The notes under the pieces were generated by a model. It had not been told where the DNA came from. It searched no databases and saw nothing but the letters and a program-made list of their open reading frames with translations. Shown here one piece after another: positions 51,329 to 60,790 of a DNA stretch of 64,000 bases (position 1 is its first letter; each line of letters starts with the position of its first letter). Source of the stretch: Mytilus galloprovincialis (taxonomy: Eukaryota > Mollusca > Bivalvia > Mytilida > Mytilidae). A program made the translations under genes and the position numbers. The stretch covers positions 34,817,102-34,881,101 of the forward strand of contig NC_134850.1 in the NCBI RefSeq assembly GCF_965363235.1, read 5' to 3'.

Positions 51329-52196
51329 GTCATAAACCTTTTTTCTCTCTCTAGCTACAGATTAATTCAGATCACAGTTCAAATTATCCCCTTATTGGCT
51401 TCTGAAATTTGTTTGTTTGTCGTCATCATTTTAGCCGCATCAACATTGACGTATATGCATGGGGTATAGCAGTGCACTCGCAGGAACGGACTCGATAACC
51501 CATCTTGTTGAAGAACGACTTTGGAACCTTTGTTCTATGTCTTAAGAATTTTGCATAAGGGTAAATGCCACTACGCTAGGTATCATAATCATGGGTCCGG
51601 TTTTTGTGACAGGTCTTTCTGCAGCCTGGTAGATTGTAATGAAAAAAGAAGTATGTAATTTCAAGTCGGATTTACTGTATCGGTTATTTGAATAGAATAT
51701 TTATAGAGAAATGAATTCAAACATATTTATTTATAGCGGATTTGGAAAAAAATTATTGCAACTTATATTAATCCCTTTCCACTGTGTGGGTGCGAGTGCT
51801 GTCTTGTAGTGGCATAATATTATCCTGCAGTCTTATCGAAAGGGGTGTCTTTTACATGCAAGAGATAGGCCAGCCGCTCTCTCTTAACCATGTTAACATG
51901 CACGGGTCAGCCATTTATCGTCCAATTCCGACGGACTATATCATCGTATCTCATGTCCATACTCGCAAATGGTGTCAAGAGAGCGCCGAAAATTCAGTCC
52001 ATGACATTTAATTTCTCCTTATGTTAATATGTTAAAAACAGTGCTCAAAATTGCAATGCAAACAAATATTACACTTGAATATTCGTTTTAAAAATACTTC
52101 AAACATACACAAACCTTTCATGTCTGATAATGCCGTATAGTATTTCGAAATAAAGTCCTTATCTTATCTCGAATACATTATATTACATTGTATGAC

Positions 52197-52604
52197 ATTT
52201 TAAAATCCCAAGAGAGGAACGACTTTGCCATAAATGTAAAATACTAGAGAATGAGAAACATTTTTTACTCTATTGTGAGTATAATAAAACTCTAAGAAAT
52301 GATTTTTTTCATCACATATGTACTGAAAATAATAACTTTAATAATTTAAATGAAGAAGAAAAAATTCAATATTTACTAAATCCATCATCGCCTTTACAAA
52401 CAAATAAGTTAGGATCCTTCTGGAAAAAGTCATTAGAACTGAGGGCAGGGGACTCTTAACAACTTGTTTGTTGTTAAAAAAAAAATTGATGCTGTTGTTA
52501 TTGTGTATGTTTAATATGTATGTTTATTGTGTTTATTGTGTTAATATATGTTGGTCACAAACTGTAAAGTTTATATGACAATAAAATATTTGATTTGATT
52601 TGAT
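52197..52604 (+). mobile_element. LINE 3' fragment, 408 bp, inside the left 360-bp repeat
   Basis: An open frame reads RLCHKCKILENEKHFLLYCE: the C-x2-C...H-x4-C zinc-binding end of a LINE reverse-transcriptase protein. It ends WKKSLELRAGDS and a stop. The 3' tail is (TTTGA)n. It is flanked by TATGAC at 52191-52196 and 52605-52610, a target-site duplication. The right 360-bp repeat lacks it, so it inserted after that duplication arose. 5' truncated. Confidence 0.85.
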
Positions 52605-52674
52605 TATGACACCGCCAAAGAAATAACGAAAATGTTATACACTGTCATACATTTATTTCGTTATGATTCAGGTA

Positions 52675-53767
52675 TCAAAAAAGGGAGGCAGTTTAATTTA
52701 TCAATTGAATGCCGATTAGAGTTATTTGACAAACTGGTGAAACCAATTCTTTTATACGGATGTGAAGTATGGGGATTTGGAAAAAATGACATTATTGAAC
52801 AAGTTCATCTCAAGTTTTTAAAGCATTTACTTCACCTCAAGAGATCTACCCCAAGCATGATTGTGTACGGTGAAACTGGACGATACCCATTGGAAATAAG
52901 CATTAAATGTCGAGTGATATCATATTGGTGCAGGCTGCTTATAGATGAAAATAAGTCATCATCAATCTTATATATTATATTCCCGATATCACACAAACAA
53001 TGATGATATTTTATTGATAAAGAACATTAAAAATATATTGGATTTTCAAACTTATTTTATATGCAAAATACCGACCTCACCAAATGGTTACCAAAAAAAT
53101 ATCAAACTTAGATTGGAATTCAGCTATTCAGAACACATCAAAATGCACTACTTATAGGCTCTTTAAGGAAAATGTTGAATTTGAGAATTATTTCAACATC
53201 ATAAATGACCGAGATACATATACACTTTGTAAATTCCGAACATCGAATCATTCACTGCCAATAGAAAAGGGGAGATGGCATAACATTGACAGAAGTGATA
53301 GAAAATGTTCAATATGTACGAAAAGAGATATCGGAGACGAATACCACTATATTTTTGTTTGCCCGGCTTTACAAGATGAAAGAAGAAGATTTATTCCAAA
53401 TGAACTAATTCCAAGACATAACATTATTACATTCAACAAACTGTTTAATTAAAAAAAAAAAAAAGACACTAAGAAACCTCTGCAATTTTATAAGATGTAT
53501 TAATAGTCAGCTCACTCCTTCTTAACAACCATACTTTATTTACCATACTTATACTTATAGAAATTTAGAAATGTATTTCTTTATACAATTTTAACTTTTA
53601 CATTTGACTATATAAGTCTATATATATATATATTCTTTTATATGTTATCTCATCCGAAATTTTGAATTTTATGCATTTTTAATGCATTTTTTTATTTTTA
53701 TGTATATTATTTTTTAACTTCTCTGTTACCTTTGCACTTGCATAGTTTTATGAGAATAAACTATCAA
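52675..53767 (+). mobile_element. 5'-truncated LINE, 1093 bp
   Basis: Two frames (about 52675-53003 and 53084-53452) encode the C-terminal part of a LINE reverse-transcriptase protein: KKGRQFNL, LFDKLVKPILLYGCEVWGFG, then CSICTKRDIGDEYHYIFVCP, a C-x2-C...H-x4-C zinc-binding end. One frameshift near 53000-53090 separates them. The 3' part contains an A-run at 53453 and ends TGAGAATAAACTATCAA. The clade was not fixed by eye; the YGCEVWG block is shared by several LINE groups. Both ends abut the 360-bp direct repeats. Confidence 0.85.
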
Positions 53768-54128
53768 CACGGGTCAGCCATTTATCGTCCAATTCCGACG
53801 AACTATCATCGTATCTCATGTCCATACTCGCAAATGGTGTCAAGAGAGCGCCGAAAATTCAGTCCAAGACATTTTCTCCTTATGTTAATATGTTAAAAAC
53901 AGTGCTCAAAATTGCAATGCAAACCAAATATTACACTTGAATATACGTTTTAGAAATACTTCAAACATACACAAACCTTTCATATCCAATAATGCCGTAT
54001 TGTATTTCGAAATAAAGTCCTTATCTTATCTCGAATACAATATATTACATGGTATGACACCGCCAAAGAAATAACGAAAATATTATACACTGTACATGTC
54101 ATACATTTATTTCGTTATGATTCAGGTA

Positions 54129-54830
54129 CGGAAGACAATAGGTTAAGACAAAAAGAATACCGTCACTTTTGCAGCAGAATAATTTCAAAACTTCTAAAAC
54201 AGATTATATAATGCTTGAAAGTCTAGTTTTTAGACCGATGTTTTTTTTTCTGTTCTATATATTTTTCTTCGGAGACCATTATTTATTTTAGGGTTTTCCA
54301 ATTACATTTTTTTTTATATATCTAGAAAAATAAAGGACTTATTTTTTTGGTTATAAAGTATACAATTTTCTGGACATGTATGATTATTTTCCTTAATTCG
54401 TCATGGTTCTGTGTCTACGTTAATATGTTATACTTTCTTGTATTATATAGAACATATTAACACAAATCTAAGAGGGTAATAAGATCTAATAGAACAGCCT
54501 GGAATACAGAGAAAACAATGTTATTTTTTTCAAGGGATAACAATTTGTGGAACTTTTGTGCTTTTTTCACGCTTTTGATTGGTGTGAAGAAAATATTTCT
54601 CCCCACTAATGAAAAATTTGCTCTCGGCAAATCATTTGTCGAAATTCTATTATTTTCTTATTTTTTCTGAATTTTCCTATTGTGACGTTATGAAAGGCGA
54701 CCATGCCTATGTCGAACTTTATATGTATATCTTCAAATATTGAAGTATGATACACTTGTGGCTTTCATTTTTTTTAAATTTTTGAGCCTGAGTTCATAGC
54801 CGCCGGTGAACTTGACTGTCCTTCTTATGA
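54129..54830. other. No gene recognised
   Basis: AT-rich; contains only T-runs and unassigned sequence. Confidence 0.4.
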
Positions 54831-56265
54831 TTAGGGACTTATCATTATTTACCTGGGAGGGGGGGGGGGGGCTGGTCATTTTGAAATCAAAAGTATAAAA
54901 TGTGACCCCCCCTCTATTAAACATGCCAAAATTTTTACATGCAAAACACTTATCATGTTATTTCACAGAAATATTGCAAACATGAAATATTTTCAGTGAA
55001 TGAGTCCAAAACCATATTTGAAGGAAAATTGCCTTGACATAGGACTCTTTCATGAATATTAATGGGTAGAGCAAGCCAGTGCTTTGGGGAGCTATTTTTT
55101 TCTAATTTCCTTTATTGGGCTATTAAAGAAACTTGTTGAGACAGTAAATGCACATTATTTACTAAGAAGGATCTTTTAAAAAAGAGGGACGAAAGATACC
55201 AAAGGGACAATCAAACTCATAAATCGAAAATAAACTGACAACGCCATGGCTAAAAATAAAAACGAAGACAAACAGACACACAATAGTGCACATGACACAA
55301 CATAGAAAACTAAAGAATAAGCAACACGAATCCCACCAAAAACTAGGGGTGATCTCAGGTGCTATTACATTGTCCCTCTCTTATATGCTGCCTAAACTTA
55401 AGTTTTACGTGAATTTTGATACCTGTATGGATAGTTTATGCTTTCAGCTTTCAGAACAATTCAATTACTAATTTGTTGTCATATTTCATATAAATGTGTG
55501 ATATAGTAACCCCAAAATTTTGACTCATTAGCCTTAAAAGTACAAACTTTGCAATGAGAGGTATAAATGGACCCAAAGGGGTCTGATAATGAAAGCAAAA
55601 AGGTGCATTAGTGGTGTTGTCATCTCAGAATCATCTTTTGTATCAATATTCAACTGGTTTTATGCAGAATATTTGATCATTTATTGGAGAACTTATTGCT
55701 CTGTGGACACTATATATTCTTTCATGATGCAGCGTGATTTTATTTATTTGACAAAGTTTTGCACAAATCGCTGTAGATTTCATTTTAATTTATACTTAAT
55801 TTCTCTCAAACTTTTAGCTTATTATAACATAAGTTGACACCGTAATGCTTGTTAATGTACGTAGTGATCGAAGTGGGTGTAATATAACGACTGAATTAAT
55901 CGGGTTATGAACATGGCGAAGCACCTATGCATTCTAAATGGGACAAAATGACACAAAATGACAGCTTACTATATCACCACCAAGTCTTGTGATGTCTTAC
56001 TTAATTGTATGAATGGTGGTACAAATATATTTCCATTCCGAATTTGAACTGTTGTAATGTTCTTTTTGGCCACGGTCTGTTGAAGTATTTTAACTACTCA
56101 GTTTCATGTGCAAAAAAATATTGATCTCCACACTTTGAATTTATATAAAATTTGAACCCCCCTTTTCCACATAGTATTACATAAAAAAAACTTGATCCCC
56201 CCTGATTTTGACCAGCCCCCCCCCCCCCCCCCCCCCTAATCAGATAAATAATGATAAGTCCCTTA
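54831..56265. mobile_element. Inverted-repeat element with poly-G termini, 1.43 kb
   Basis: Left end TTAGGGACTTATCATTATTT, then a 13-G run and CTGGTCA. The right end, read as reverse complement, is TTAAGGGACTTATCATTATT, then a G-run of about 20 and CTGGTCA. Runs of G/C (GACCCCCCC, GATCCCCCC, GAACCCCCC) recur just inside both ends. No transposase frame was found, and no clear target duplication. A family D repeat (55180-55375) is inserted inside. Superfamily not assigned. Confidence 0.75.
55180..55375 (+). repeat. Dispersed repeat family D
   Basis: GAGGGACGAAAGATACCAAA, GACAATCAAACTCATAAATC, AAACTGACAACGCCATGGCT and GCAACACGAATCCCACCAAA are in order. It ends at GATCTCAGGTGCT. Confidence 0.8.
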
Positions 56266-57178
56266 ATAAGAAAAAAGCATTCAAGTTTGGCGCATCAAAT
56301 TTATATAGTATAAATTTCATTTACTATCCAGAAACAAACTAATTTACTTTAAATACACGAGAAACGAATACTTGGAATTGTTTTATTTATATTTAAATGG
56401 GCAATAGTCCAAATATGTATGTTATAAAACCATAGCTAATCATTTTCTCCTATATGTATATCCTGCCGTTAAGGAGCACCAAGACATTTCTTGTAACAGA
56501 ATTAAAGTATACATTATATACAGGTTCTCCGTGAGTCATCATAGAAATAATCATGTATGCATAACCATAATGTCATTCTAAATGTTTCTAAATTTGACAA
56601 AAGCTATTTCGAACATAAAATAATTTTGCGAAGAGACTATATTTCCGGAATCTGCTCATTTCTAGACCAGATTTGTTCATACGGAAGTGATGTTTTCTTA
56701 CACGAGCCAAAACAAAGACGAAAATTCCTGAAGATTTCCTTATAAGAAGTAAAATATAGACCATATTACACCTGAATGAAGGAATTGGAGTATCAAACTA
56801 ACTAAATGAAGCATTAGATAAAAGCTTGCTACAGGTACAGAACTTATTGTCACAAGTTTAGACTCCATAAAGAACTCACCTTAGGTTCACAATTTTTTTC
56901 TAAAGAACAAACAGCTGACATGACGAGTAGATTTATGGCCGTGTTTTTACATTACACAATCTCCACTGAATATAGACAAACTGGTGAAGTTATTTAGGCA
57001 TGACTAGAGCTAGATAAATAAAAGTTATGCATTTATGTTTCAGACAAAAAAAAATACGTAACCTGCATTTGGATGTGTGTTCTTTTTAATCAGCATACAT
57101 TGTAGATGATAGAGCCTAGAGAGCAAAATATGCACACACTGGAGTTTCTGTAGTCCAAATAATTATGACTTCTTGAAA
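56266..57178. other. No gene recognised
   Basis: AT-rich, with a short plus frame (56557-56745) that has no motif or splice context. Confidence 0.4.
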
Positions 57179-57224
57179 GTAAAGTAAAGTAAAGTAATCT
57201 TTATTTAAAGTCGGGTTGCATATT

Positions 57225-58054
57225 TATGTAGGACTCTAAAGTGCGATGGTCACGCTAAAGTGCGATGGTGTATGCTAAAGTACGACGGTGTCTCACGCTA
57301 AAGTGCGATGGTCCTTTGTTCGCTAAAGTACGATGGTGTCTCACGCTAAAGTACGATGGTTGTTTGTTCGGTAAAGTACGATGATGTATCACACTAAAGT
57401 GCAATGATCCAAATGGTAAAATTCGAAGATTAAAACATCGAGGTTCAAAAAGTCTTTTTGTAAAAGCTAATATGCTAAGGTTTAACATATGTGATAGGCT
57501 TTACAATTTACCGGTAGGCTGAAGTGATTGTTTCTAAATTAACAAGTCCGACCATGTTCTAATTGCTATTAAGGTAATTTATGTTTTGCAAAATATTATT
57601 TTTCATGTAAAATGAATTTTTAACAATTTGAAGCATATTGAATATTTGGATAATTGGTGTAGATTGCTGTTCACACTACATGTAATGTTACAACCTATTT
57701 TACATTTGTCATTGAAAATTAAAAAAACACTCGAAAAAAATATACATTGTGATTCAGCCGACAAAGAACACGGTTAAATTAAATCAATTACTAGTAAGTA
57801 ATGGACATTTGATGTAAAAATTGTTACTCAAAATATTGCTCATCTATCTTCCGGCATATTCATATTTAGTTTGTATAAACGACTGTTAACGTCATAATCC
57901 AACTACGTTTCTAACGTCTATACTTTTGCGGACCATTGCACTTTAGCGTATACCATCGCACTTTAGCGAGATCATCGTACTTGAGCGTATACCATCGCAC
58001 TTTAGCGAGACCATTGTACTTTAGCGTCCCCATCGCACTTTAGAGTCCTACATA
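57225..58054. mobile_element. Foldback element with subrepeat arrays in its termini, 830 bp
   Basis: Both ends read TATGTAGGACTCTAAAGTGC inward. The left terminus (to about 57425) has eight or nine units and the right terminus (from about 57928) about six units of CTAAAGTGCGATGGT or its GTACGATGG variant, at a spacing of 18-25 bp, in inverted orientation. The middle 500 bp is AT-rich without a coding frame. Arrays of short repeats inside long inverted termini are the hallmark of foldback transposons. Flanks resemble each other only loosely (ATATTTAT and ATATATAC), so the target duplication is uncertain. Confidence 0.85.
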
Positions 58055-58125
58055 TATACATAATAACAATGGACATGAGCTCTTAAGAGCTCTTAAAACC
58101 AGTCAGGGGTACTACTTGTACAAGT

Positions 58126-58966
58126 CAGGGTTGGCAAAGTATTACCCACCCTGGAATTCCCGGTCGGGAAAAAACGGGTTTTCCCGGCCTGGGCAATACT
58201 CCCAGAAATGGGTAATAGTGGGCATTACTGGGCAATATAATTTTTTAAGCTTATTTTAACACAAAATAGTAAAGACTTGTTGTAGTTTCATAGTATAACA
58301 GCTAAATATATACTTTTTATACAGATAACCATTGACAGTCATTTCTAGAAAATTCCATTTCATTCTCTTCTCTATTAATTTTATATATTGGCAGAATACA
58401 AAATTTGCACATTTAAAGATACCTTTTAATTACCAAGTATTGTTTCAATAATCTGAAAAATGCATTTTATTGCAGTGTTTAAGTGAATTGTTAATTTTAA
58501 TTGTTATACATTCATATTGCTAAATAAACACCCTACAGGGTCATGCCATTAACACTTATAAAATTGAAAGGACTGATTATTGTTACATAAACAAATCTGT
58601 GTTCTAACATGTCTAATCTGAATAATTACTTATTAATTAGTGACAGTATATATACATTATTTAAATGTGATGTTTCTTTAATACATGTAATTGTTAATTC
58701 TTAATAGGAGCTATATTCATTTGAAAAAAAAATATTTATTTGCTTTTATTTACAGTTTGCCAATCTAGACAAATGCTAAACAAACAAAATATAAATATCT
58801 TATTAAATGTATTGCATTTGTGTTTATCACTGAATCCTCTTTAAAATTCAGACAAATATTTTATAGTACCCAGTATTACCCACTAAAACCCAGTAAAACC
58901 GGGTTTTCCCAGTATTTCCCACTGGGCTGGGCAATACTCATCAAACCCGGGTTTTTGCCAACCCTG
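58126..58966. mobile_element. hAT-type MITE, 841 bp, perfect 8-bp target duplication
   Basis: Inverted ends CAGGGTTGGCAAA on both sides, flanked by GTACAAGT at 58118-58125 and 58967-58974. Just inside both ends are many TATTGCCCA/GGGTAATA and CCCGG blocks that let the termini pair further. An 8-bp duplication with CAGGG ends is diagnostic of hAT. No coding frame is present. It is inserted in the left terminal repeat of the 58100-63407 element. Confidence 0.92.
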
Positions 58967-59279
58967 GTACAAGTTATTTTTATTTACTTGAATAAGTAAA
59001 AAAAATATACTTATATAAGTAAATTATAATGTTTAAATAATCTCCCCTTAATTTTCTTAAAAATTTACTTACATGTATCATGCTTATACCATGTATACAA
59101 GTAAAAAAAAAATGCAATCCCACCACAATTCTCAAGTTTGAGATAAAAATTCATGCCTGTAATGATTTTTATACGACCGCAAATTTTGAAAAAATTTTCG
59201 CCGTATATTGCTATCACGTTGGCGTCGGCGGCGTCGTCGTCGTCGTCGTCCGGCGTCCGAATACTTTTAGTTTTCGCAC

Positions 59280-60030
59280 TCTAACTTTAGTAAAAGTGAA
59301 TGGAAATCTATGAAATTTTAACACAAGGTTTATGACCACAAAAGGAAGGTTGGTATTGATTTTGGGAGTTTTGGTCCCAACATTTTAGGAATTAGGGGCC
59401 AAAAAGGGCCCAAATAAGCATTTTCTTGGTTTTCACACTATAACTTTAGTTTAACTTAATAGAAATCTATGAAATTTTGACACAAGGTTTATGACCACAA
59501 AAGAACGGTTGGGATTGATTTTGGGAGTTTTGGTCTCAACAGTTTAGGAATTAGGGGCCAAAAAGGGCCCAAATAAGCATTTTCTTGGTTTTCGCACAAT
59601 AACATTAGTTTAAGTAAATAGAAATCAATGAAATTTAAACACAATGTTAATGACTACAAAAGGAAGGTTGGTATTGATTTTGGGAGTTTAGGTCCCAACA
59701 GTTTAGGAATTAGGGGCCAAAAAAGGGCCCAAATAAGCATTATTCTTGGTTTTCGCACAATAACATTAGTTTAAGTACAGTGTAAATAGAAATCAATGAA
59801 ATTTAAACACAATGTTAATGACTACAAAAGGAAGGTTGGTATTGATTTTGGGAGTTTAGGTCCCAACAGTTTAGGAATTAGGGGCCAAAAAGGGACCCAA
59901 ATAAGCATTTTTCTTGGTTTTCGCACCATAACGTTAGTATAAGTAAATAGAAATCTATGAAATTTAAACACAAGGTTTATGACCATAAAAGAAAGGTTGG
60001 GTTTGATTTTGGGAGTTTTGGTCCCAACAT
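59280..60030 (+). repeat. Tandem repeat, unit about 165-180 bp, five copies
   Basis: Each unit has GAAATCTATGAAATTTTAAC, ACAAGGTTTATGACCACAAA, TTGATTTTGGGAGTTTTGGT, TAGGAATTAGGGGCCAAAAA and CAAATAAGCATTTTCTTGGT. Units end near 59435, 59600, 59755 and 59925. A single further unit occurs at 61336-61510. Confidence 0.85.
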
Positions 60031-60600
60031 AATAAGGGGCCCAAAGGGTCCAAAATTAAACTTTTGTTTGATTTCATCAAAATTGAATAATTGGGGTTCT
60101 TTGATATGCTGAATCTAACTGTCATGACTGTGTATGTAGATTCTTAACTTTTGGTCCCGTTTTCAAATTGGTCTACATTAAGGTCCAAAGGGTCCAAAAT
60201 TAAACTTAGTTTGATTTTGACAAAAAATGAATCGGTTAGGTTCTTTGATATGCTGAATCTAAAAATGTACTTAGATTCTTGATTATTGGCCCAGTTTTCA
60301 AGTTGGTCCAAATCGGGGTCCAAAATTAAACTTTGTTTGATATCATCAAAAATTGAATAAATGGGGTTCTTTGATATACCAAATCTAACTGTGTATGTAG
60401 ATTCTTCATTTTTGGTCCTGTTTTCAAATTGGTCTACACTAAAGTCCAAAGGGTCCAAAATTAAACTTAGTCTGATTTTAACAAAAATTGAAATCTTGAA
60501 GTTCTTTGATATGCTGAATTCAAAAATGTACTTAGATTTTTTATTATGGGCCCAGTTTTCAAGTTGGTCCAAATCAGGATCTAAAATTATTATATTAAGT
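60030..60600 (+). repeat. Tandem repeat, unit about 120-130 bp, GGTCCAAAATTAAACTTTG type
   Basis: Four to five units alternate a two-state pattern (GTTTTCAAATTGGTCTACAT against GTTTTCAAGTTGGTCCAAAT). They recur at 61520-62040 in the second half of the dimer. Because unit lengths are near multiples of three, open frames persist across it on both strands. Confidence 0.8.
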
Positions 60601-60790
60601 ATTGTGCAATAGCAAGTCTTTTCAATTGCACAGTATTGCGCAATGGCAAGAAATATCTAATTGCACAATATTGTGAAATATCAAAAAGAAATTTAATTAG
60701 AGTTATCTTTCTTTGTCCAGAATAGTAAGCAAGAAATATCTAATTGCAAAATATTGTGCAATAGCAAGATTTTTTTTTAATTGGAGTTAT
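60600..60790. repeat. Palindromic TTGCACAATATTGTGCAA-type tandem repeat
   Basis: Three to four units of a self-complementary TTGCACAATATTGTGCAAT block spaced by AGCAAGAAATATCTAA. The same kind of array is present at 62045-62145. Confidence 0.75.

Larger units (their letters stand above)
51901..54128 (+). repeat. 360-bp direct repeat flanking a LINE fragment
   Basis: The left copy is 51901-52674 minus the 408-bp LINE fragment at 52197-52604 and its 6-bp duplication, i.e. 360 bp. The right copy is 53768-54128 (361 bp). Both start CACGGGTCAGCC and end GATTCAGGTA, and differ at only a few sites. They border the LINE at 52675-53767 with no extra bases on either side. Confidence 0.9.

Noticed and set aside
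51455-51465. First exon of the LU/IgGFc gene (ATG CAT ATA C, minus)
   Set aside because: The phase would fit and would give a good signal peptide, but the exon is only ten coding bases with a weak donor; too little to claim without transcripts.
57255-57488. 77-codon minus frame with repeated HHRTLANK-like motif
   Set aside because: It is the subrepeat array of the foldback element's left arm.
60144-60572. 142-codon minus frame with repeated QLENW and SLILDP motifs
   Set aside because: It coincides with a tandem repeat whose units are near multiples of three, inside a transposon-like repeat; frames stay open on both strands, as expected for repeats rather than a gene.
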